A stretch of DNA of 64,000 bases from JANNYA01 sp031422315 (GTDB taxonomy: Bacteria > Pseudomonadota > Gammaproteobacteria > Xanthomonadales > SZUA-5), in the NCBI GenBank assembly GCA_031422315.1, contig JANOQN010000066.1, positions 62,001 to 126,000 of the forward strand. Direction: 5' to 3'. A program made the position numbers and the translations under genes. Within the stretch, counting starts at the first letter, position 1. Each line of letters opens with the position of its first letter. The notes below the pieces were generated by a model. The model searched no databases, was not told the DNA's origin, and saw only the letters and a program-made list of their open reading frames with translations. Positions 27,527 through 36,200 of this stretch are shown here, piece by piece.

Positions 27527-29056
27527 ATGCTGATATTGCCGCTGCATCGCCCGCTAACCCGGCAAACGCTGCCGTGGGTGACTTTGGCATTGATTGTGTT
27601 CAACTGCTTGGTCTATTTTGCATTTCAGCTGCCAAGCTTGGCACGCCAAGAAAAAGCCGTGCAATTTGCCGCTGACAGCGGGCTTGCGCAGGCGCAATGG
27701 CCGCTTTTTTTGGAATTTGCGCTGGACAAAGAATCGGCGCAGCAGCGCGATTTTATCAACCAAGTGCCAACGCCCGAACGCTGGCATTCGGGTGCAGTAG
27801 CTATGATGCAGCTGGCAAGCACATTTCAAGCCGAGCTTCAACGTAAGCCGCCCGCCTTTGAAAATGCGGACGAGCGCGATACTTATCTGCGCGCGAACGC
27901 AGAATTTCAACAGCGCTGGAAGCAGGCCAGCTTTACCGAGCAACATGCGCAAAAGTTTGGCGACTTTAGCCTTTGGAATATGTTTAGCGCGACATTTCTG
28001 CACGGTAGCTTGGATCATTTGTTCTTCAACATGTTGTTCTTGCTGATTGTTGGGCTATTAGTTGAAAACGCGATGGCGCGCCCGGCGTATTTAGCGCTGT
28101 ATTTGCTGGCTGGCCTGGGTGGCAGCCTAGCCAGCGCATTTTGGAATCGTGATGCCTTTGGCATGGGTTTGGGTGCCTCCGGCGCAATCGCCGGCATCAT
28201 GGGCGCGTTGCCGGTGCTGTGGGGCCTGCAAAAAATGCGGGTGTTTTATTGGATCGGATTTTTCTTCGACTTCATCAAGGTTCCAGCAGTCATTTTGTTG
28301 CCGCTTTGGCTGGGTAAAGAGCTGTATTCCATGTGGGCGCATCCGGATGCAGGTATTGGTTTTGATGCGCATGCCGGTGGCATGGCGACCGGCGCGCTGC
28401 TGGCGTGGTTGGCAGTGCGTTTGGCGTGGCATAAGCCGGAATTCATTCAAGAAATGGTTGCGCCTGAACTTGCACAGCTTACGAGCAAATTGAGTGGCGC
28501 GCCCGAATCGCGCTTGGCTAACGCAACTGCCAACGCCGCAAAATTTGTCGGCTTGAGTGCTGCAAATAGTGAATCGGTTGATCTTGTCGATCTGCGCACA
28601 CGCGGCATGCAAGCGTTGGGGCAATTGGATTTAGCGCTCGCGCAAAAATTGTTGCTGGAGCTGTCGTGGCGATTGCCAAAAGATGTCGATGCGCAAATTG
28701 CCGCGCTGCGTGCAACGCTGTTCAAACAAAATGTCGAGGCCGCACGCGCACCGCTGCAGCGCGCTTTGCATTGCGAACTTAGTCAATCCGATTACGTCAG
28801 GTTGGCCGAATTGATGCCCAAATGCCCGCAAGAAATCTGGCCAGTTTTAGCCGCTGATCGTTGGTTTGAAGCCGCTGAGGCTTGGGCGATGCAGACCGAT
28901 GTCCGCTGCGCGTATCCGGCGTTCCAGCGCTATTGGCGCGCGCGTGAAAGTGTGGCGATTGAAACCGCGCGTTTACGTGCGCTAGTTGGACAGATGGTTA
29001 AATTGCTGCCTGATGAAAGCAATGCGCGTGTTGCACTTATGGCGTTGTTGAGCTGA
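27527..29056 (+). CDS. Rhomboid-family intramembrane serine protease
   Basis: The 509-residue protein has TM1 after LPWVTLALIVFNCLVYF and a large loop of about 110 residues (unusually long between TM1 and TM2). The core follows: GSLDHLFFNMLFLLIVG, the catalytic GLGASGAIAGIMG (Ser near 216), and the His in GFDAHAGGMATGALLAW. A C-terminal cytosolic domain of about 200 residues is unrecognised. It should cleave TM substrates. Confidence 0.88.
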   Translation: MLILPLHRPLTRQTLPWVTLALIVFNCLVYFAFQLPSLARQEKAVQFAADSGLAQAQWPLFLEFALDKESAQQRDFINQVPTPERWHSGAVAMMQLASTFQAELQRKPPAFENADERDTYLRANAEFQQRWKQASFTEQHAQKFGDFSLWNMFSATFLHGSLDHLFFNMLFLLIVGLLVENAMARPAYLALYLLAGLGGSLASAFWNRDAFGMGLGASGAIAGIMGALPVLWGLQKMRVFYWIGFFFDFIKVPAVILLPLWLGKELYSMWAHPDAGIGFDAHAGGMATGALLAWLAVRLAWHKPEFIQEMVAPELAQLTSKLSGAPESRLANATANAAKFVGLSAANSESVDLVDLRTRGMQALGQLDLALAQKLLLELSWRLPKDVDAQIAALRATLFKQNVEAARAPLQRALHCELSQSDYVRLAELMPKCPQEIWPVLAADRWFEAAEAWAMQTDVRCAYPAFQRYWRARESVAIETARLRALVGQMVKLLPDESNARVALMALLS

Positions 29057-29256
29057 CTGAGTTCAGCTGTCGATGATCGATTGCACGCAGTGGAATCTCT
29101 GAGCTCAAATGTGGTTGCCTCGCAATCTCGTTGTATGCACCCAGACCTGAATTCATAAGAATGCAAGCGGCTATTAAGCGTAACTGGATAGCTAACTTTC
29201 GTACTGGCGATCCAAGGAAAAGTGCTACAGAATCCAGCACGCCTACGGAATATAAA

Positions 29257-30093
29257 ATGCTCGACGAATTCAACACCAACATGCACGCCATCGTTGGCGA
29301 TCACGACGTGATACTTATCACGCTCGATACCCTGCGCTTTGATGCGGCCGAAAACGCCTTCGAGCAAGGCAAATTGCCGGTGCTTAGCCGCTTTTTACCG
29401 CGCGCTGGATTTGCACGCAGGCATACGCCAGCTAGCTTTACGTTTGCGGCGCATCAGGCGTTTCTAGCGGGTTTTCTTCCCACGCCCGCGCGCCCGAGCC
29501 CGATGGGTAAAGCGCATCCAAGATTGTTCGCACTGGCATTTCCAGGCAGCGAAAGCACCACCTCGCACACCTATGTTTTTAGCCACGGTGCAAATTTGCC
29601 GGAAGCATTCGCGCATATTGGCTATCGCAGTATTTGCATCGGCGGCGTTGGTTTTTTCAATAAAGCGAACCCCTTGGGAAGCGTGCTGCCAAATATGTTT
29701 CGAGAATCCTATTGGCGTGATGAATTTGGCGTGGCACACAAAGATTCAGCGGATGCCCAAGTCGCGCAGGCCTGCACATTGCTGGGCGAAAGCGAGCAAC
29801 GCATCTTTATGCTGTTGAACCTGTCGGCCATTCATCAACCCAATGGCCACTATTTGCCTGATCGCTTGCCTACACAAAAGGATGATTTGGCCACCCATGA
29901 GGCCGCATTGAGCTATGTGGACGGTGCGTTGGCACCGCTGTTTGACGCGCTTGCCGCACGTGGCCCGGCGTTCGTGATGGTTTGCTCAGATCATGGAACT
30001 GCCTATGGTGAAGATGGCTATTTCGGGCATCGGCATGCGCACCCCGTGGTTATGGATGTGCCTTACGCGCATTTTGTGGTGCCCAAAGCATGA
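29257..30093 (+). CDS. STM4013/SEN3800-family hydrolase
   Basis: The product is an alkaline-phosphatase/sulfatase-superfamily hydrolase of about 278 residues. It begins MHAIVGDHDVILITLDTLRF (metal Asp and catalytic Thr region), with HTPASFTFAAHQAFLAGFLP and the C-terminal metal site VMVCSDHGTAYGEDGYFGHR. I recall this family as the first member of the five-gene STM4011-STM4015 cassette of unknown role. The ATG at 29257 is chosen to match the family start; the frame is open further upstream to 29131. It overlaps the next gene by 4 bp (ATGA). Confidence 0.87.
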   Translation: MLDEFNTNMHAIVGDHDVILITLDTLRFDAAENAFEQGKLPVLSRFLPRAGFARRHTPASFTFAAHQAFLAGFLPTPARPSPMGKAHPRLFALAFPGSESTTSHTYVFSHGANLPEAFAHIGYRSICIGGVGFFNKANPLGSVLPNMFRESYWRDEFGVAHKDSADAQVAQACTLLGESEQRIFMLLNLSAIHQPNGHYLPDRLPTQKDDLATHEAALSYVDGALAPLFDALAARGPAFVMVCSDHGTAYGEDGYFGHRHAHPVVMDVPYAHFVVPKA

Positions 30094-31442
30094 CGCCGGC
30101 AGAGAGGCCTACAGCAACAACCGACGCGCTAACTTCGCTAAAGCACTATCTTGCGCAAGGCTATTGCTCGTACACCTACGCCTACCCGCATAAAAGCGCG
30201 TATCGCAGCCTAGTGCCGCCCGTGGCATTGGATCAACTCTGGCAGCCAGAGCCGCGCAACGATCTTTTTTTGTACATACACATTCCGTTTTGCCATTATC
30301 GCTGCGGCTTTTGCAATCTTTTCGCTTTAGGTGCGCCTAAAGCAGAGCTGGTCAAAGGATTTTTGAGCAGTTTGGCGCGCCAGATCAAAGCGACTGCGCA
30401 ATCATTGGGCCCGCACTGCATCACCCGAATGGCAATAGGCGGCGGCACGCCTAGCTATCTTGACGTACCGCAGTTTGAGGAATTGATGGGGTGTTTACAC
30501 CGCCATTTCAACCTCGCAGCGCCAACCTGCAACTTCGGGCTTGAAGTGGCGCCTGACAGCGCCACACCCGAGCGTCTGCGCAGCTATAAGGCCGCTGGCG
30601 TTACCCGAATCAGCATGGGCGTGCAAAGTTTTGTCGATAATGAGATGGATGCTTTGGCAAGGCCGCGCCAGCGCGATGCGGTGTTGCGCGCGGTGCAATC
30701 GACCCGTGAGCTAGATTTCGACGTGCTTAATTTGGACTTGATCTATGGCATTGAAGGGCAAACCGAGCAAAGTTTTGGCTCAAGCCTGGACAGCGTTTTG
30801 GCGCTCAGGCCCGATGAGCTGTATCTGTATCCGCTCTATGTTCGACAACTGACTGGATTAGCAAAAGCCAAGCGAACCCACGGATTGACGCAACGGGCGG
30901 CGCTTTATCGCGCGGGCACGGCAGGGTTGCATTCAGCGGGCTACGCGCAATCGTCCATGCGGATGTTTCGCAGCAACACACAGTTAGTTAACGAAGCATT
31001 CGCATGTCAGACGCTCGGCACCGTCGGGCTCGGGGTGGGCGCACGTTCGTATACGCGCGGCCTGCATTATTCGGAGGAATACGCGGTCAGCCGAAGTGCA
31101 TCGCAGGCGATTTTGCAGGCGTATAACGAACGCACAGAAAAAGAGTTCGCTAGCGCGCGCTTTGGTTTTGTATTGGACGCATCCGAGCAGCGTCGCCGAT
31201 TTCTGCTGCAATCGCTGCTGATGTGGCCGGGCGTTGATCTGCAAGCCTACGCAGCCTGCTTCGGCCAAAGTGTCACCAATGATTTTCCCGAACTTGCATG
31301 CCTGATTGAATTGTCACTCGCGCACGTGGATCAGCAGTATTTCGCCTTGACTGCGGCCGGTATGGCGAATGCGGATGCGATTGGACCCTGGTTGTACTCG
31401 GATGTGGTTCGTAGCCAGAGCGAAGCTTATGACTGGCGCTGA
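30090..31442 (+). CDS. STM4012-family radical SAM protein
   Basis: The 450-residue HemN-like radical SAM enzyme has the cluster motif HIPFCHYRCGFCNLF (C-x3-C-x2-C), then IGGGTPSYLD, GLEVAPDSATPERL and RISMGVQSF, and a C-terminal HemN-like helical domain (LLQSLLMWPGVDLQAYA). It should bind a 4Fe-4S cluster and cleave SAM. The substrate is unknown. It is translationally coupled to the STM4013-like gene before it and the STM4011-like gene after it. Confidence 0.9.
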   Translation: MTPAERPTATTDALTSLKHYLAQGYCSYTYAYPHKSAYRSLVPPVALDQLWQPEPRNDLFLYIHIPFCHYRCGFCNLFALGAPKAELVKGFLSSLARQIKATAQSLGPHCITRMAIGGGTPSYLDVPQFEELMGCLHRHFNLAAPTCNFGLEVAPDSATPERLRSYKAAGVTRISMGVQSFVDNEMDALARPRQRDAVLRAVQSTRELDFDVLNLDLIYGIEGQTEQSFGSSLDSVLALRPDELYLYPLYVRQLTGLAKAKRTHGLTQRAALYRAGTAGLHSAGYAQSSMRMFRSNTQLVNEAFACQTLGTVGLGVGARSYTRGLHYSEEYAVSRSASQAILQAYNERTEKEFASARFGFVLDASEQRRRFLLQSLLMWPGVDLQAYAACFGQSVTNDFPELACLIELSLAHVDQQYFALTAAGMANADAIGPWLYSDVVRSQSEAYDWR

Positions 31443-32328
31443 ACTTAACCTGCTGTATCGCGGTGATCTATCCAGCTGCAACTACGATTGCGGCTACTGC
31501 CCGTTTGCCAAGCGGATTGATAGCAAGCTCATCACCGCGCAAGATCGTGCCGGCCTCGCGCGCTTTGTGGCTTGGTGCGAAAAGGCTCACTTTGATTTGC
31601 GCATTCTGTTTACGCCCTGGGGCGAAGCCTTGGTGCGCGAACACTATCGCGATGCATTTGTGCGTCTGTCCCACATGACCAACGTGCTCGAACTTGGCAT
31701 TCAAACCAATTTATCGCGCGAGCCAAGCTGGCTAGCATCCGCGCACAAAGCCAATATCAATCTGTGGTGCACCTATCACCCGAGTCAAACGAAACGCACG
31801 CACTTTTTGCGCCGAATCGAGCAGCTTGTGCAGCTGGGCATCGGCTTTAGTGTGGGCATGGTCGCGCTGTGTGAAGATTTTACTGAGATCCAAAGCATGC
31901 ACCAGATATTGCAAGATATGGCTCACAGCAGCGGAAAGCCAATCTACTTTTGGCTCAACGCCTACGATGGTCGAACCGCAGATTACTATCGCCCACAAGA
32001 CCTGCAAATGCTGGCAGCGATTGATCCGCACTTTGCCTACAACGCAGCGCCATCCTCAAGCCTGGGAGCAGACTGCCGCGCTGGACACAGCGCCATTTCC
32101 GTCAATGCGCAGGGTGATGTACGGCCTTGTCATTTCCTAAAGCGCTCGCTGGGCAATTTGTATGACGGCAGCTTTGAACAAAAACTTGTACGGCAGGCTT
32201 GCCCGAATCGTGAGTGCGAATGCTATATCGGCTATTCATTGCGACATGATTTGCCGTTTAACGCGCCGTTGACGAGGGGGCATGCGCCTTTATCGTTCAC
32301 TGAAGTTAGCTTGACAATACATAATTAA
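31429..32328 (+). CDS. STM4011-family radical SAM protein
   Basis: The product is 299 residues from the ATG at 31429, overlapping the previous gene by 14 bp. The radical SAM cluster motif is SSCNYDCGYCPFAKR (C-x3-C-x2-C), followed by RILFTPWGEALVREHY. The C-terminal Cys-rich segment (GADCRAGHSAISVNAQGDV; RPCHFLKRSLGNL; ACPNRECECYIGYS) resembles SPASM-type auxiliary cluster sites, typical of peptide- or protein-modifying radical SAM enzymes. It is the third gene of the cassette; a foreign insert follows. Confidence 0.88.
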   Translation: MTGAELNLLYRGDLSSCNYDCGYCPFAKRIDSKLITAQDRAGLARFVAWCEKAHFDLRILFTPWGEALVREHYRDAFVRLSHMTNVLELGIQTNLSREPSWLASAHKANINLWCTYHPSQTKRTHFLRRIEQLVQLGIGFSVGMVALCEDFTEIQSMHQILQDMAHSSGKPIYFWLNAYDGRTADYYRPQDLQMLAAIDPHFAYNAAPSSSLGADCRAGHSAISVNAQGDVRPCHFLKRSLGNLYDGSFEQKLVRQACPNRECECYIGYSLRHDLPFNAPLTRGHAPLSFTEVSLTIHN

Positions 32329-32345
32329 CACACCAACTTGCTAAA

Positions 32346-32362
32346 TTAACCCACTAGGTTAA
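32346..32362. promoter_or_regulatory. MqsA-type operator palindrome
   Basis: TTAACC-CACTA-GGTTAA is a perfect 17-bp palindrome just upstream of the mqsR frame. It resembles the AACC/GGTT palindromes bound by E. coli MqsA, so MqsA autoregulation is likely. Confidence 0.7.
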
Positions 32363-32400
32363 AATTCCACAGGGAAAAAGGAACAGCACACAGCAAGCTT

Positions 32401-32673
32401 GTGATCGTGAAGGCCTTGGTAGAGGCCGGGAAGGTCGCAGCTACCGCAAGCGCTTTTCAGGGCGCGCGCGAACTGGGCATCGATGACTTGGCAGGAATGT
32501 GTGCTGTGGTTTTGAGCCTGACACCATCGAATTTCTTCAAGAGCATGACCACCTTTGCAGACCATCGGATTTGGCAGGACGTCTATCGAACCCAAACCAA
32601 CGAAGGCAACGACGTGTACTTGAAGCTCACTGTGATTGACGATTTATTGATTGTATCGTTTAAGGAGCTATGA
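32401..32673 (+). CDS. mqsR: MqsR-family mRNA interferase toxin, start codon lost
   Basis: The product matches MqsR along its length: GIDDLAGMCAVVLSLTPSNF, FKSMTTFADHRIWQDVYRTQ, YLKLTVIDDLLIVSFKEL. MqsR cleaves mRNA at GCU. Homology continues upstream of 32401 (EKGTAHSKL from 32374, like E. coli MEKRTPHTRL), but the codon where ATG is expected (32371-32373) is AGG. The remaining starts are the GTG codons at 32401 or 32407, which would remove at least nine residues. The toxin may be attenuated or silent. It overlaps the antitoxin region by 4 bp. Confidence 0.85.
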   Translation: MIVKALVEAGKVAATASAFQGARELGIDDLAGMCAVVLSLTPSNFFKSMTTFADHRIWQDVYRTQTNEGNDVYLKLTVIDDLLIVSFKEL

Positions 32674-32675
32674 CC

Positions 32676-33077
32676 ATGAAATGCCCAAGCTGTGGCGCTG
32701 CAGAACTGATTCATGACACGCGCGATTTGCCTTACACTTACAAAGCTGAGCACACCCTAATTCCGGCAGTGACGGGCGAATTTTGCCCCGCGTGCGGCGA
32801 AGTAATTTTGAATCGCGAGCACGGTGACAGATACAGCGAATTGCTGGGGCAGTTTCAACGTCAAATTAATGCGGCTTTTGTCGACCCTGACTACATCGCT
32901 AAAGTTCGCCGCAAACTGGATCTCGATCAACGTGAAGCTGCCGAGATTTTCGGCGGTGGCATTAATGCTTTTTCGCGCTATGAGAACGGCAAAACTAAGC
33001 CGCCGCTTGCGCTAGTGAAATTGCTGAAGGTGTTAGATAAGCACCCGGATTTGTTGCATGAGGTGCGTACGGCTTAA
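32676..33077 (+). CDS. mqsA: MqsA-family antitoxin
   Basis: The 133-residue protein has an N-terminal Zn domain (MKCPSCGAAE ... EFCPACGEVIL, two C-x2-C pairs) and a C-terminal HTH: VRRKLDLDQREAAEIFGGGI, then NAFSRYENGKTKP and LLKVLDKHPDLL, as in E. coli MqsA. It neutralises MqsR and represses the pair through the palindrome at 32346. The ATG at 32676 is preferred over 32670 for spacing to AAGGAG. Confidence 0.95.
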   Translation: MKCPSCGAAELIHDTRDLPYTYKAEHTLIPAVTGEFCPACGEVILNREHGDRYSELLGQFQRQINAAFVDPDYIAKVRRKLDLDQREAAEIFGGGINAFSRYENGKTKPPLALVKLLKVLDKHPDLLHEVRTA

Positions 33078-33299
33078 AAACTCTCCGCCAAAGTTAATTG
33101 GCATGCTTACCGAATAACTTAATTTTTGATGCCTTCAAGGCAAACATACGGTCTCGATCAAATCCAAAATCACCTGAGACCTAAGCCAATAGTTTTGCGG
33201 AAACAACACAAATGTGAAAATGCACATGCAATCGCACTAACCATCGTGATTTGGTCAATTTTGACAATCAAGTGCTCAGCAAATTGAGGAACGAAAAAC

Positions 33300-36200
33300 G
33301 TGGGAAAATTTATCGACCTCAACCGTCGCTTTCAGGAACTCACTAGCGAAGATCTGGGTGACCCTGAGGTTTTAGCTGATATGAGCGAGCATCTAATGGG
33401 CACAGCGCAAACGTGGCATGACTTGCTCAAGCTACCACGCGTTGTGATTTTGGCTGAGGCAGGGTCTGGCAAGTCGCGCGAGATGAAAGAACGCGCAATT
33501 GCGCTTAACGCGAAATCGCAATACGCATTTTATCTCGACTTAGATGCTTTGAATGAAAGAGATTTGAGCGAATTGCTTTCGCACGTTGAGGAGTCAGCAT
33601 TTAAAGCGTGGCTTTCGGGCACGGAGCTAGCCTGGTTTTTCCTAGACTCGGTCGATGAGCTAAAGCTAGCTGACGGAAAGCTAGGCCAGACGCTCAAACG
33701 TTTTGCTAAATCAATTGCGTGCGCTTTGAATCGAGCACATATTATCGTTTCTTCCCGACCCAGCGACTGGCTGCCAATTCGCGATCTGGAGGAAATTTCA
33801 ATCCATCTGCCTTGGCGTCAAGTAACACAAGAGAATTCTGATGCGCAATTAACCGCTGAAGAGTACTTCTTAGATCGTATTCGCGCCCGTAATTTGCCAC
33901 AGGAAAAGAAAGCAGTTACTACACCAAACAAGGTAGTTACCGTTTTTGCACTGCTGCCCTTGAGCCGGGAAATGGTGACTCTATACGTTGCCGATTTGAT
34001 CTTTGAGCCTGGGCCGTTCTTAGAAGCCATTGATTCTGCACACGCTTGGACTTTTGCGCGCAGGCCACTTGATTTAGTTTCGCTGATCGATAGGTGGGCT
34101 GGGGAAAAAGCTCTAGGAAACCTGAGTGAGCAAATCAATGCGAATATTGCAGCAAAGCTGCAGGTAGATCCAGAACGACGTGACCGCGCAGTGCTTTCTG
34201 CAACGAAGGCGCGAGAAGGTGCGCAAAAGCTCGCGCTTGCACTTTTTCTCGCGCGCAAACGCAGTATCAAGCTAATCGAATCGGCGGTCGACAGTGAACG
34301 TCTAATTGGCGCACTGGATGCTAAAACTGTGTTGTCGGACTGGACCGAGGCCGAGCGTCAGTCGCTATTACGCCTTGCGCTGTTTGATCCGGCAACGTAC
34401 GGGCGCGTCAAATTCCACCATCGCAGCGTCGAGGAATATTTGGCGGCCCAGCTGCTCAGCGCCATGCATGAGAAGCAGCAGCTGACAACACCCGCTTTGC
34501 TGCCACTATTGTTCGCAGAAAAATACGGCGTGCGCACGCTGATTCCTTCTATGCGACCCATTGCTGCGTGGCTGGCGCTAAGCTTGCCTGACGTGTTCAG
34601 AGAAATATGCGCGCGTGAACCCGAGGTGCTTTTGAACTATGGCGACCCCGGCTCGCTGGGCGTTGAGGATCGGGCGAAAATTCTACGCAGCTTTGCATCT
34701 ATCTATGGCAGCGGCGGAACACGAAATTTAAACGTATTCCTAGCGCAAGTCAGCCGCTTGGCGCATCCGGGGTTAGGCCCAACCATTCGCGAGCTTTGGG
34801 CGGATGGTCAGATCAATGAAGATGTTAGAGAATTACTAATTGAGTTAATCTGGTGCGGCAATTTGACTGGTTTTACGCAGATTCTGGTCGAAACCGCCTT
34901 TAGCCAGCACTTTAGCATCACGGATAGAACGCGCGCGATACTGTGTTTGATACAGGAACAAAGCGAGACAAACCTAAAGCGCATCGTCAATTCAATGTTG
35001 AGTGAACCCGAGAGCTGGCCCATAGAGATTGCGCATTCGCTCGCGACCGATCTATTTCCAAAATACCTGAGCGTTGTGCATTTGCTTAGCTTGATTGAGC
35101 GAAATCCGGACAAAGAAATTTTGGCGCACGGTTTCAGATATAGCACAGGTGAAATCTGCAAGAAATTGGATGCATCGTCGTCACTTGCTAATGAGCTGCG
35201 CGACGGGCTGTCGGGGCTTATTTGGCTCGGTTGTGAAAGCGTTGAATTTCATCAATTTCACGAGAGCCAGTATGCGTTTTTGCATGAGTCGCTTTGGCTG
35301 CTTTGCCGCAATCAATTTCTTACAGAAAAGTCTAATCACCGCTACTTGAGGGCTTGCTGCGTGGCCTGGCTTGCACGATCCACTTATCGAAATCAGGACC
35401 GAGATAACGCATTCCAAGCTAGCCTCGTCGCTGATCAAATTCGCCGCGCCGAAATTTTTAAGATTGAGCTTGATCTGCTTTGCGGTGAGGATTCAGCGCA
35501 AGATGCCTGGAGCCAATGGCGGCAAATGTGGGAAGTTGGCCTATTAGGAAACCTCAGGATTGCAGATATTTCTTGGCTTCAGGACGCTTGTAGACAGTCT
35601 GCCGTACTAGAAGCAAAACTGATTGCTTTGCACGGCCTGCATAGCCTTTGGAACGCAACGGGCGATCAAAAAATATCAATGCAACAACTTATTGAGTTTG
35701 CCGATGGCAATGAGGACTTGCTTGCGGAAATTGCGCAGCTTACTAAGCCGTACAAGGAAAGTGCTGAGCAAATCAAATGGCGCAAGCAAGATGCGGCACG
35801 AAAGCTTTCAGATATGGATAAAGAGGAAAGATTGGTTGCTAGTTGGAAGAACTGGCGAAATGAAATTCTAAGTGCCCCCGTGTTGGCGTTCAGTGGCACA
35901 AGCTGTGTGGCGAACATCAACACACTCTACAATTGGTTTAACCAACGATGTTCAGTGTCAAGTCGATTATGGGACCGCGCCCAAGTCGTTCGTGCTTTTA
36001 ATGGCGAAGTTGCCGACGCTGCATTAATCGCGCTTTGTGTCTATTGGCGAACGGTTACACCACAACTGAGTTCCGTGCGGGAGGAGAGAAATACCACTTT
36101 AAATGTCTGGTGGCATGGGCTTTTTTGCCTGAATGCTGATGCCAATAAAGGCGCATGGGCAAATGGACTGAGCGTCGAAGAATGCCGCCTAGCTTCAGTT

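Noticed and set aside
28127..28624. 165-codon minus-strand frame inside the rhomboid gene
   Set aside because: No recognisable motif, and the plus strand encodes a clear rhomboid core.
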